From positions 78,060 to 142,059 of the forward strand of contig JALQPE010002763.1 of the NCBI GenBank assembly GCA_030407315.1: 64,000 nucleotides of DNA, given 5' to 3'. Made by a program: the position numbers and the translations under genes. The notes below the pieces were generated by a model. The model did not search any database and had not been told where the DNA came from. It worked only from the letters and a program-made list of their open reading frames with translations. This DNA comes from Asparagopsis taxiformis (lineage: Eukaryota > Rhodophyta > Florideophyceae > Bonnemaisoniales > Bonnemaisoniaceae). How positions within the stretch are numbered: the stretch's first letter is position 1; the number at the start of each line of letters is the position of its first letter. Below are positions 10,301 through 18,335 of this stretch, one piece after another.

Positions 10301-10867
10301 TTCGCGCTGAGATCCCACGGCGAGCCATCGCCTAATGGATGGCATATTCACGTCGCGAATTGTAACCATGCTTGAGCTTCCTTGTTTTTCACCTGCGTTT
10401 CGCTCCCAGTACCCATCTCTAAGATCCAAAGTAAGATTCAGGTACTCAATGAAAGTCATCCTCTTCTGCCTGGATGCCATATCGTTCGCGTTTGATGCTT
10501 TCACACTATCTAGAAGGAAAGCAGCACTTGTAATCGGAGATATGTCGACTTCTTCTTCAATCATAGGAACAGTGAAATCACGCGGAAGCTCACCGTTCTC
10601 TATGAGCTTGATTACAGCTTTCGAACGATGCGCACCATCCAGCACCTCTACCTCACCGGCAATGATCCGACCGGTAATTGGGTTGTTGTCATTGTAGCCG
10701 TAAACCTGAATGCTCTCGGCAATAACATCGACGTGCCTGTAGTCGATTTCTCGAATCTCGACATATCTTTTGATCTTGAATGGGTCGATGTGCAATAGCC
10801 CATTGCGCCGCTCACCATGAAGGGGACGCCCAGAGGTGCTCGCTGGATTTCTCTTCTCAGAGGCCAT
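7358..10867 (-). CDS. ParB / beta-class DNA methyltransferase / SET-domain fusion protein
   Basis: One uninterrupted 1169-residue frame from an ATG. Residues ~22-110 are a ParB/Srx-like domain (VLDGAHRSKAV at 75-85). Residues ~130-530 are a helical region also present in the ParB/dioxygenase proteins. Residues ~540-615 are a polar linker. Residues ~640-905 are a DNA amino-methyltransferase in circularly permuted beta order: catalytic DPPF at 667-670 (N6-adenine or N4-cytosine class), then the AdoMet motif VVDLFSGTYST at 846-856. That motif departs from the usual DPFxGSGTT, so AdoMet binding should be tested. Residues ~1000-1169 are SET-like: GGLGVFAAEDLERGSVVGWY (1012-1031), then a Tyr/Asn/Asp stretch and AGEEIFVDYGSRYW (1152-1165), matching the C-terminal SET motif; the NHxCxPN motif is replaced by RKNAEFR. 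Predicted role: a nuclear DNA and lysine methylation enzyme recruited by its ParB domain. Beta-class DNA methyltransferases are mostly bacterial or phage, so an acquired origin is plausible. Confidence 0.82.
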   Translation of the reverse strand: MASEKRNPASTSGRPLHGERRNGLLHIDPFKIKRYVEIREIDYRHVDVIAESIQVYGYNDNNPITGRIIAGEVEVLDGAHRSKAVIKLIENGELPRDFTVPMIEEEVDISPITSAAFLLDSVKASNANDMASRQKRMTFIEYLNLTLDLRDGYWERNAGEKQGSSSMVTIRDVNMPSIRRWLAVGSQREDLAETVLRQPQYESCLSILRVLRPYSRIEEPNPKMVRCLWQLFCIVWGRPVEVQNNFAMKEFPTSLEKRASVGEQLFGMSTSGEIASPLCREVLTCEYFRSGRSAQGRTLTEEDKVFGRLMFMISFVHIALTRRRNAPIRRGRKRRRTGRDTETSTFAPFQRTRANGESVGVVLERVMSAWDTTAMILGFESAYMMCRPYMVFDSEKFQFICLANRTDGWAHPDHYSDLLLPSPVVKLRENAGYPGTLDISVDARLRSLTEAVLVSVYDCMIGIDVFGSSTNQMEGLRTKFFHQPDRFGLNAFIEARIEQSIALDGHERLKVWKNWNREMRVKPVDVCDLKILYETEQRNAASRSLSRERDRLESNESMQHSTRRLGTGGRKPTNDSGSQYTSSMDGRASSAMDTVMQDVAEDTPSAEAVGEEEGVPDHIVQLKKVMKRFCVAYNCTASRLVHQVNTDSIGMLSGNTIDGQAQLVLTDPPFNTRREKGKTNSDYDDINSAQMFRTGKDISRMLRPGGHALIFSSIKQLVGWGEALQNAESGEQSMRTDDVPLILSRRPYVFIQNPMNKSCSLHNIHEFVVHSFKRGMGAAAFEMVDYSLHNRDLSRHPGYVNAIDNCPKLGPGESLNFEDKRLRAEQKPLSILRELISRFSKPGDIVVDLFSGTYSTAIACMTMRDGLYRKFIGCEKDATCHGSAQPLLLDCFVRQGRDGVFGEATKNDISSILANKEWNYSIRSNVGSERLRHRSDAPDGFPSVSSLPLHMLRFVSSVARDQSMLRRLAEVPMNEWGVEDLGKVFSVDPEMMLAVDASFHNVIVAASTVREGGLGVFAAEDLERGSVVGWYNGTILYGKIGENEPQRSRLYGPDGFGCTGERFQNFNMEMETSVIGEEAPVDKIYLVPAEYNVCSYLNDSRTIDGMERVANVQRRKNAEFRVHKDVNPTCDFKYAVAKPDLILAQVVVDVRAGEEIFVDYGSRYWTAEK

Positions 10868-11598
10868 CGAGAAATAGATTCTTCACCTCAATCAGCCACC
10901 AGCAGAAAACAATCTTCTCTCCTACCTGCCGTTAAAAACCTTCGGCAACAATCTTGATAAACCTTAAATGCACAGTTAAAGAGTTAACCTGAATATTTTC
11001 AGGTATACTTTGGCTAGGTAGGGTACGTAATGAGGAATAATTAGGTTCTTCGGCGGCCTTTCAATACAATTATTTCGCCAACGGACATTTCCATTTTTGT
11101 TTTGAATTTGAAGTCCCCTCGAGAGATTGAGTTTGAAATCTGCCATCGGAGATTTCAAAACCAATCTCTTGAGAGGACTTCATCTTCTGTTCGAACTTGT
11201 AGACTCGTTCTTACAACCAGTATATAAATATACACATTGATTTCACTGCATCATTCTCGATCCCTGCGTCTGTTTATACATACACGTCTAGGTTCCGTTA
11301 TATTGCCACAGCGAAAAATACACCCAATCTACTGGTAATGGCTTCGAGCAGCTCGGAATAAGATCTTTATTATATGGTGATGAATGTTCAAGAGAGATGA
11401 TCATCACGATGTTGGTCTCCCATGTCGCTTGGGACAGGTGTTAGTAATTTATAACCGTTACGAGTTATGCAAGTATAAAAATAGTAACCTACCAATTTTC
11501 TCTCTATCATTCCACACGGATACAAGCTGTACAGTTTCGTCATCTTTCCTGTTTCCTCAGTCGATACCTCTTCCATTCTTTTCCTGGGAATACCCATT
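10868..11598. promoter_or_regulatory. Divergent intergenic region between the ParB/MTase/SET and 462-residue genes
   Basis: These 731 bases separate two start codons pointing away from each other, so they should contain both promoters. A TATATAAATATA stretch lies near 11220 on the + strand. A strong foldback at 11110-11181 is described separately. I see no palindrome core of the AATAATACC type here; those occur only at gene 3' ends. Confidence 0.5.
11110..11181. repeat. Imperfect 32 bp inverted repeat (hairpin) in divergent promoter
   Basis: The left arm starting GAAGTCCCCTCGAGAGATTG and the right arm ending AATCTCTTGAGAGGACTTC are complementary over 32 positions with about four mismatches, around an 8-base loop (GCCATCGG). 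Transcribed, it would form a precursor-like stem; as DNA it could be a dimeric binding site. It could also be a small foldback transposon. Confidence 0.75.
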
Positions 11599-12987
11599 AT
11601 GCAAGACCCAACAGACTTTGTCTCCGAAGGATCAGTCATTGAAGTAGAATGGAGTTTACGAACGAGAGGAAGGAAACAGAAAAAGGTTTGGTGGGGCGCC
11701 AAAGTTTTGAGTACTGCCAAGCCGGACGCGTCCGGAGAACATCGTTTGACTGGAAACTTGTTTGTTACGCTGCAATATCAATCTGAACACGGTTTCGACC
11801 AGTCAGTCTCTACAGCAAAATTATTCAAGAACAATTCGCTGCTGGACATTGACTCTGGAAACATGCTACGTTGGAGGTTTGGAGAGCAACTAGCACTAGA
11901 GCAGACGATCTCGTCTGCGGGTGAAGACAGTTTCCATAAAAAAGACTGCAAACAAAACTTGTTGAGTCGATCCAAGTCCGAGCCGCGCTTAGTTTGCGAT
12001 GAGAGTCCTCCTGGTCCTAACATCAATGAGGACATATCCAAGCTGTTTCAAAAGGTATCCTACCTCGAAAGGCAGATTCTCAACTGTCGCGGTTCATCAA
12101 GCGCTACTGGACCCATCTTCGGAAACATTGTGTGCGACTACCTGTTCCAGAGAGTTGGCTTAAAACTGGACAAACCCCTGTCCTCCAAAATCACGAAGTC
12201 TGAAACAGGCCGGGAAGTGAGCTCCTTGGTGCAAGACTATGTGACGGCAAGAGCAGATTGCTCGCTTGAACAGTTTTTACAACTTTCCAGGCTATGCGAA
12301 GAGAAGAACAACCCAAACACAATTTTCCTGCCGAGCGTCGAGGCGGTTCGAATTTCAACTGGGAGAGATAAAGAGCTATCGATCCACTTTGGAACATACT
12401 ATGACCTCTGCAATACTTTAGCTCCTTCCATGTCTACATGCACGAACTCTACTATCCTCAAGTGGAAGAAAACACGACACGATTCTGGGTCTTCTGTCAT
12501 TAGAGTTTTGGGAACTCTAGCAGACAGTGCTTCAGAAGATTTTATTCCATCTACAAAGGCTGTTCTTGTTGGTTCCTCTTTATACAGGAGATCTGAAAAC
12601 ATGAGTAGTACTGTCGTTCTTACTCGAGAATCTGATGAATACGACTATGTCAATTGCAGCTATTCGTATCCTTTGGAAGCTCGCTTCCTCTCAAGTCGAG
12701 AAATGCAGGAGAACTTTGAGCTGCCGGACAGCAAAAATTTCAAACTGGCCAACTCGTTCTCACTGACCTGGAAACCTGTTCAAGGCCCTCGTCCATATGG
12801 AACTTTCGAGCGCGTTCTCAAGAATGTTGTGTTGGGAACTGCATACTTGAACCTCCCAGCATGCATTTTCAGTGGACACACCATCTGCAGCGAGCTAGAC
12901 ACAATTGGACATGACGTTATCGTTGGACAGAATAGTTCCCCTGTCGATGCACCTCATCCTACCGTACACGATGTCGCCTCCGAGTAA
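11599..12987 (+). CDS. Unrecognised 462-residue protein, possible Tudor/SH3-like N-terminus
   Basis: Complete frame from an ATG. The first ~100 residues (IEVEWSLRTRGRKQKKVWWGAKVLS, then a strand-rich stretch ending MLRWRFGE) look like a small beta-barrel of the Tudor/PWWP type that reads methylated lysine or arginine. This is a tentative resemblance in pattern, not a match. Residues ~130-250 are helical. The rest is strand-rich, with no motif I recognise, no signal peptide and no membrane segment. It is divergent from the ParB/methyltransferase/SET gene and convergent with the 507-residue gene across palindrome cluster C, so it belongs to the same island. A reader of the mark written by the SET domain would be a natural partner, but that is speculation. 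Confidence 0.6.
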   Translation: MQDPTDFVSEGSVIEVEWSLRTRGRKQKKVWWGAKVLSTAKPDASGEHRLTGNLFVTLQYQSEHGFDQSVSTAKLFKNNSLLDIDSGNMLRWRFGEQLALEQTISSAGEDSFHKKDCKQNLLSRSKSEPRLVCDESPPGPNINEDISKLFQKVSYLERQILNCRGSSSATGPIFGNIVCDYLFQRVGLKLDKPLSSKITKSETGREVSSLVQDYVTARADCSLEQFLQLSRLCEEKNNPNTIFLPSVEAVRISTGRDKELSIHFGTYYDLCNTLAPSMSTCTNSTILKWKKTRHDSGSSVIRVLGTLADSASEDFIPSTKAVLVGSSLYRRSENMSSTVVLTRESDEYDYVNCSYSYPLEARFLSSREMQENFELPDSKNFKLANSFSLTWKPVQGPRPYGTFERVLKNVVLGTAYLNLPACIFSGHTICSELDTIGHDVIVGQNSSPVDAPHPTVHDVASE

Positions 12988-13094
12988 AACGTTTTCTATC
13001 TTTTCTAGATGGGTCTACAAGACTGTTCAGAGTTAGTCAACCTCGATTAAGTCGATGGTATCCATCGATACATGCTCCGTATCTTTCTGGCCTG

Positions 13095-13310
13095 TTCCTT
13101 CGTCCAGGGACTGTCTGCATTCTGTAACAATGATTGCCCTCCACTTGGCAAAATATCCCTGAAAATAATACCGGGTATTATTCTTAGGTTTCGTCCAGGG
13201 ATCGCCTGTAGTCGGTACGAATGATTGCCCTCCACTTGGCAAAATATTCCTCAAAATAATACCCGGTATTATTTTCCGCACTACTCTGCCAGGTGGAGCT
13301 ACGGCATTGG
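13095..13310. repeat. Palindrome cluster C: two units with the same core
   Basis: Two tandem ~91 bp units. Cores are AATAATACC-G-GGTATTATT at 13164-13182 and AATAATACC-C-GGTATTATT at 13255-13273. Flanking sequence (TGCCCTCCACTTGGCA on the left, TGCCAGGTGGAGC on the right of the second unit) forms outer arms different from clusters A and B but again complementary. The cluster lies between the convergent 462- and 507-residue genes. The rest of 12988-13594 shows nothing else. Confidence 0.9.
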
Positions 13311-13594
13311 ATGGGACTGCACAGGCCCCGAAGCTACTAGAGGCGTGCTCAATGACAGGGTAAAACTCTTAACCGTAGTAGACATGACGCTTTCTAGTCG
13401 CAGAGTGAGCTGAAAAATAAGAACGATAGCTATTGTTTCCAGTACACCATGTAGTACGTAGCATGCTAGGGTGCACCTTTTCCACTCATATCCTAGACAG
13501 TTTCATATCTAAAGGTTTCTATTTCTCCTCAGTCTGCCTCGTCGTAATTATTTTACTTCAAAGGTTATGAAACTTTACTTATCCGCTTCCATTA

Positions 13595-15118
13595 TCAATC
13601 TTCCTCATCAAGGAAAACTTCAACGTAGCTTTCACTCCCATCTTCTTCATTTCCATGTCCGCTATCCTCCTCAAACGCGGTACTACGCTGTTCCAAGTGT
13701 TGTTCATCGAATTTTTCGTTAGTAATTGTCAGTACATCTTCGCAGAGATGCCTCTTACAGATTCGGTCACTCGGCAACATCGCCTTTCCTAATTGTTTGA
13801 GCTCGTCTTGTACACTTTCTTCGAAGGTCTGACCTGATTGTACCTTGAAAATTCCTAGAATCCCGGAAGCGATTGCATAGACAAATCTGAGTGAATTGCA
13901 GGAACGTCGCAGGAAAACCATTCTACTCGTGCATTGAAGGAAAGCAATTGCAGTGTTCAGGGCTACCTCCAGGATATTGATTCTCCTTCGAATCATCCTT
14001 TTGGCCACACATCCCGATATCTCGACTTCGTACTGAATGATGACAACCATCTCTTTCCGCTCAGCGATGAATTGTATCAAGATCTCGGAATTCTTGTCAT
14101 CCACAACTTTCCGTTCCTCAGGCCTTAGATTTCCGTTGGTCACACGGGTATCGGGGATAACATCCATATCTCGAATGAGATCGTGAGTTGGAAACTCGAA
14201 AGTGATAGAGGCGTCCGTTTCCAAGACTAGAGCGAACCCCAGTTCGACAAGGAATCGATGGCGCACCTGCTCTCTAGACTTGTTCAGGAAACCGAGCACC
14301 TTTGTCAGCGCAACTTTCGTAACAGCCAAAGATATTTCACGCTTGCTCAACTGTCCACCATTTCCATCTGTTTTCCTCCGCTTCCTAGCCCCTCCGTCAA
14401 TGCTTCCTGCAGGCTGGTTTCGGCCATCGCCAGTGGCACCATAAACAACTTCTTCGATTATTTTGTCCGGAATGTACTTGTTCTCCTTCCAGACGTTGAA
14501 CGCATTCGAATCGCGTCCAGAGCTCGAGCCTTCCACTGTACGGCCTGTACCCGACTTTTCCTTCTGAATGTTCCGCAGGAGAGACATCACCACTTGGAAT
14601 CGAAGCTCGATGTTGTTCTTCCCGGTGTTGGATTGGAACACATCCCTCTTGTCATTGCTCTGCTTCGCAAACATCATTGCAGAGAGCAACCTGCAACCAC
14701 GGAGGTCGTAGATTCCTTGGTTGGTGTAAATTGTCGCCCCAGCATCAATCTTGTCGACCAGCAAAGGTACAACAGTTCCAAATACTGCACACAGAAAATT
14801 GTAAGAAAACGATAGTTCTGCTGACTGCGAGATGCGCAAACGGTCCCTGTCCTTGTCAGTCATCCCCTTCTTCGAATTGCCCTGACTCTGCTGTAATAAA
14901 CCATCACAGATGTCTTTCACACCCTGTAATTCCGTTACTATAAACTCGACGCGACTCATCAGCTTTTCGATTTGCTGGCGTTGGGACGTTCGATCATCGT
15001 CGATTTCATCCATCCTCTCCCCAATACGACGAACTTCCCCAGTCACTGTCCTGAATCCCTCTCGAATAATCCCTGCTAGGCAGTCATTTGGATTTTCCTC
15101 ACGACGCTGAGATTCCAT
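13595..15118 (-). CDS. Unrecognised 507-residue protein with coiled-coil N-terminus
   Basis: Complete frame from an ATG. Residues ~1-80 are charged and heptad-like, consistent with a coiled coil. A hydrophobic stretch (FLCAVFGTVVPLLV) lies near residue 110 but is too polar around it to call a membrane helix. A basic NLS-like KRRKTD lies mid-protein, and the C-terminus is strongly acidic (EEDSGHGNEEDG...). I do not recognise the family. It has no signal peptide. It shares its 3' intergenic region (palindrome cluster C) with the 462-residue gene, and on that ground is grouped with the ParB island. A nuclear structural or regulatory protein is possible; nothing in the sequence proves it. Confidence 0.6.
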   Translation of the reverse strand: MESQRREENPNDCLAGIIREGFRTVTGEVRRIGERMDEIDDDRTSQRQQIEKLMSRVEFIVTELQGVKDICDGLLQQSQGNSKKGMTDKDRDRLRISQSAELSFSYNFLCAVFGTVVPLLVDKIDAGATIYTNQGIYDLRGCRLLSAMMFAKQSNDKRDVFQSNTGKNNIELRFQVVMSLLRNIQKEKSGTGRTVEGSSSGRDSNAFNVWKENKYIPDKIIEEVVYGATGDGRNQPAGSIDGGARKRRKTDGNGGQLSKREISLAVTKVALTKVLGFLNKSREQVRHRFLVELGFALVLETDASITFEFPTHDLIRDMDVIPDTRVTNGNLRPEERKVVDDKNSEILIQFIAERKEMVVIIQYEVEISGCVAKRMIRRRINILEVALNTAIAFLQCTSRMVFLRRSCNSLRFVYAIASGILGIFKVQSGQTFEESVQDELKQLGKAMLPSDRICKRHLCEDVLTITNEKFDEQHLEQRSTAFEEDSGHGNEEDGSESYVEVFLDEED

Positions 15119-15436
15119 CTTCCGTCAAACTTCTCCTCTCGTTCCAATCGCAAAGTGTCACTCCAGACGATTTTCCTGCAACAAGAATGCTAGCAATAGT
15201 AACAAATAATGCCAACTACTCTACTCATATCCTCGGAAAACGACCGATTTTCTCCTACCTTTTTTGTAACGGTCATTTCCATGTGACCATGCATCCTCTA
15301 CACTTCTCACTACTAGTAGCTTCAGAATAGTTTCCTCTCTTCTCTACTTGAACTCACATGCGAACACATTGTACAACCCTATCCTGGACAACTATTGCAA
15401 CATTGAATCTCAGAAAATACCAATCACCAATTACTA

Positions 15437-15785
15437 TCAAGGCAGTACTTGCAGGCAGTACAATTCACTGCCGGAGCCAGTATATTTTACTGCCTGATTC
15501 TAATGCCAGGTCATTTGCCAGGGCAGTACTGTACGGCAGTACATTCCATTGCAGAAATCATCAAAAATCACTGCATTGCACTACTGCCCTGTGGTACCAG
15601 CAAAAATTACTAGAATTTGCTATCGTACAGTACTGCATTCTGCTACATACCGTACTGCCAGGAAATTTTGTATTTTACTGCCTGCGGCACTAGAACTGAA
15701 AAAATTAAAATAGTAATTTTACTGCCTCAGCCACTACATTGCTCAGGCAGTGATTTTTACTGCCTCAGGCAGTAACTTTACTACA
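15437..15785. repeat. Foldback cluster built on GGCAGTA / TACTGCC
   Basis: About 350 bases contain at least ten copies of GGCAGT[A/G] or its complement TACTGCC in both orientations, with longer paired arms such as CAGGGCAGTA...TACTGCCCTG (centred near 15560). It is A/T-rich between copies and non-coding. It could be a miniature foldback element or a cluster of short inverted binding sites. It is unrelated in sequence to the AATAATACC clusters. 15119-15436 shows nothing I can name. Confidence 0.8.
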
Positions 15786-15801
15786 TTTTTTTATCTCAAA
15801 C

Positions 15802-16662
15802 TCAGTAGTGACCAGCCCCACTCCGGGTAACTTTGCCAGAAGAGGCGTACGGGTCTACAGCCGACTCGACAAGCTGAGCATTAGCTCTTTCGGCCTCTGC
15901 CCTTTCGGCTTCTGCCTTTTCGGCTTCCGCACGAGCGGCTTCGCGACGCAACTCTTCTTCCCTACGCTTACGAGCGTCCGCCAAAATCTGCTGATTGCGG
16001 CGACCATAGTCCTCGTAAGGATTCGCAGAAGCGTCACGACCAGAAGAGGTACGAACCGCAGGAGCGGAGGGACGAGCCAACGACGGCCGGGAGCTTGGCG
16101 AAGGCCTAACATTCGACTGCCTCAATGGCTTGGGCGTAGCGCCCCCCTCGGCAATAACTTCAACGACCTCTTCGGCAGCAGCCGACATAGCTCCTTTTGG
16201 AGACGGCCCGGTGGCCTTAACGGGTTCGCCTTCACGCGATGGCGGATTGGCCGATAACGGCTTGGCAGTGGCCACGGGTGTAGACGGCTTCGGGGAAGCA
16301 GGGGATTCGGTTGGACCGACGTTGCCACCTTGTGCACTTGCCCTAGCGGGAGGAACCGACTTCTCGGAGCGCGAAGGAGTCCCGACGACTTTGCCGGAAG
16401 GCGAGGCTGTCTCAGCCGAAGCCTTGGCGGCAGTCGAACGAGTTCGCGTTTGCGATGAAGCCGCGGAGGCGATCGGCGCGCTTGTCGCGGGAGGCGAAGA
16501 GGACTTGGCCGGCGTTGGCGTGGCCCCGGTGCGGGAAGAGGACGCCTGGTGGCGAGTGGTTGGGCGGCGAACGCTTAAACGCGTGGTTGGACGGTTGGGT
16601 GAACCCATATTGTCCCCTTCCTCTTCGGAGGATTCGAATTGAATCGGAGCGCGAGGGGGCAT
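15802..16662 (-). CDS. Low-complexity Ala/Pro/Ser-rich protein, possibly retroelement gag-like
   Basis: 286 residues from an ATG. Residues ~1-215 are disordered, rich in S/T/P/A with scattered Arg. Residues ~225-265 form a strongly helical E/A/R-rich segment (REEELRREAARAEAEKAEAE). No cysteine knuckle, protease or enzyme motif is seen. Base use is CG-rich like the retroelement genes to the right and unlike the genes to the left, so I place it with the mobile sequence. It could be a capsid-type protein of a truncated element or a disordered host protein. Confidence 0.45.
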   Translation of the reverse strand: MPPRAPIQFESSEEEGDNMGSPNRPTTRLSVRRPTTRHQASSSRTGATPTPAKSSSPPATSAPIASAASSQTRTRSTAAKASAETASPSGKVVGTPSRSEKSVPPARASAQGGNVGPTESPASPKPSTPVATAKPLSANPPSREGEPVKATGPSPKGAMSAAAEEVVEVIAEGGATPKPLRQSNVRPSPSSRPSLARPSAPAVRTSSGRDASANPYEDYGRRNQQILADARKRREEELRREAARAEAEKAEAERAEAERANAQLVESAVDPYASSGKVTRSGAGHY

Positions 16663-17666
16663 CTTAAAAAGCCAGTAGAGGCGAGGAAGGACGTTGCTAA
16701 AAACCCTGAAGCGGGATAGACAAAATGGCCTATTGGCTTAAATCTCCAAGAGGGAGCCGCGGTACGCAACCCTGAATGGGATTCGCAAGGCGATTGGCCG
16801 GGAGATGAATTCAAAGCCTCGAGTTGGCACCGCTCACGCGATCGCGCGGTAAACTATCTTGCAGATGGATGCAAAACCCTTTGAGGGATGACGGAAGGGA
16901 CACGAACTCTCGTACACTGTGGACACCGAAGGGGTGAGTACGCTCTTTCGCGTGGGATCGATAAGAAACCTGCAACAGGTGTTGATTCCAATGGGAAACG
17001 GTCGGTGGACCGCCGGAAGAGTCGGATGGACTAAACGAATTTATCGAACACGCGCCGCGCGCGGGAAATTTTGAATTGCACAATGCAACGGCCACAGCCA
17101 AAAATTGTAATTTTTATTTGATCAAATTTTGTCGGGACGACAAATCTCTCAGGAGGGGGCCGTGTCGTACCGCCTGGCGGTCCTCGCCGATCGAGGCGTG
17201 TCGCTTCCCTATTGGGTACCCACTTAAGGGATGTGCCAATCACAAGGCACCAGCCAACTGGTGTGTTTCCTATACTTGGGACAAGCTAAGGCTGACAAAT
17301 AACCCTATCCGGGCCCATCGGCCCCGGCCAAGACCCCACAAGGGGCAAATTTCTAACTTAAGCTAACCAGCTGTACATTACAATGTAAGCCTAACTGGCA
17401 ATAACCTCGCGGGTAGGCGAGTGCCGTTAACTGGGCTCTGGTTGGTCAATAACTGGATATTTATTCCTAACCACTAACCCTAGCTTACAGTAGACTTAGT
17501 ATAAAACCGCCACTGGAATAGCCAGTAGGCACGGTTTCTAGAGTAACGTAAACTCAAGTGGAATTACGACCCACAGGAACAGTGTTCGCATACCTATTTT
17601 TCAACCCCTCTCCGGGAAAACCTTAGGGTTAGCCAACAGCTCGACGGATTACGTCATCTTGCTCCA
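16663..17666. other. Non-coding, LTR-like or untranslated retroelement sequence
   Basis: No supported gene. Short recurring phrases (AACCCTGAA-GGGAT) occur at 16700-16910, and TATAAAA at 17500-17506 on the + strand. It lies where an integrase and 3' LTR of the neighbouring Ty3 element would be expected, but neither is present. I found no copy of the 22.7 kb LTR-like sequence here. Confidence 0.4.
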
Positions 17667-18335
17667 TTAATACGCACCTCGCGTGAGCGCTATAATCGCA
17701 CAACCCCCTCCGGGTAGCGATACCTTCTCTCTTACGAGACTACCCGCCGGGTACCTATAAGGTTCATCTGCTCTACCGCTTCCTCTACCGAGGCTCGGGA
17801 CACCTGTCGGGTGGTTTGCCGCTCTAGCGGATTTTCTACCTGCTACATACTCGACGTCGAATTCGAACTCGGCGAGTCGCAACCGCCAGCGCGCGAGTCG
17901 TCCTTCCGCAGAGGTCATGTTTAAGATCCAGCGCAGCGAATTGTGGTCCGTACGAACCGTGAACTTCCGTCCCTCTAGATACGCGCGTAATAGCAAAACT
18001 GCCCATACTACTGCGAGGCACTCGCGTTCCGTCGTCGAATAGTTGCCCTCCGCGTCGTTAAGCGTACGCGACCAGTATCCGACTGGATGTAGTACGTCGT
18101 CGTCCGCGTCTAACTGCAGTAACGCGCATCCGATTTGTCCCTGCGACGCGTCGGTATCGAGCACGTACGGGTGCCCTTCGCGCGGTAGGCGGAGAATAGG
18201 CGGAGACAGCATCGCTCGTCGCAATGATTCGAACGCGCGCGTTTGCTCCGGCGTCGGCGCGGGTAAGCTGTCTCCTTGGTCCTTCTTCAGCAGCTGCGTA
18301 AGCGGCGCTGCTACGAACGCGAATTTTTCAACGAA
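17667..18335 (-). pseudogene. Ty3 RNase H region of pol, in frame after TGA
   Basis: The frame continues from the RT through a TGA (18336-18338); the residues right after it (FVEKFAFVAAPLTQLLKKD) are typical of the RT-RNase H connection, so this is one broken pol gene. Visible RNase H residues are D in VLDTDAS, E in TTERECLA and D in VRTDHNSL. The final D of the usual NxxADALSR motif is absent (RAANHPTGV), so the enzyme would probably be inactive. The frame ends at 17667 without integrase. Confidence 0.8.

Noticed and set aside
1..15118. Bacterial or phage contamination explaining the ParB and methyltransferase genes
   Set aside because: The SET-like domain, lack of ribosome-binding sites and operons, wide intergenic gaps and an AATAAA signal argue for eukaryotic DNA; joined to retroelements on the same contig.
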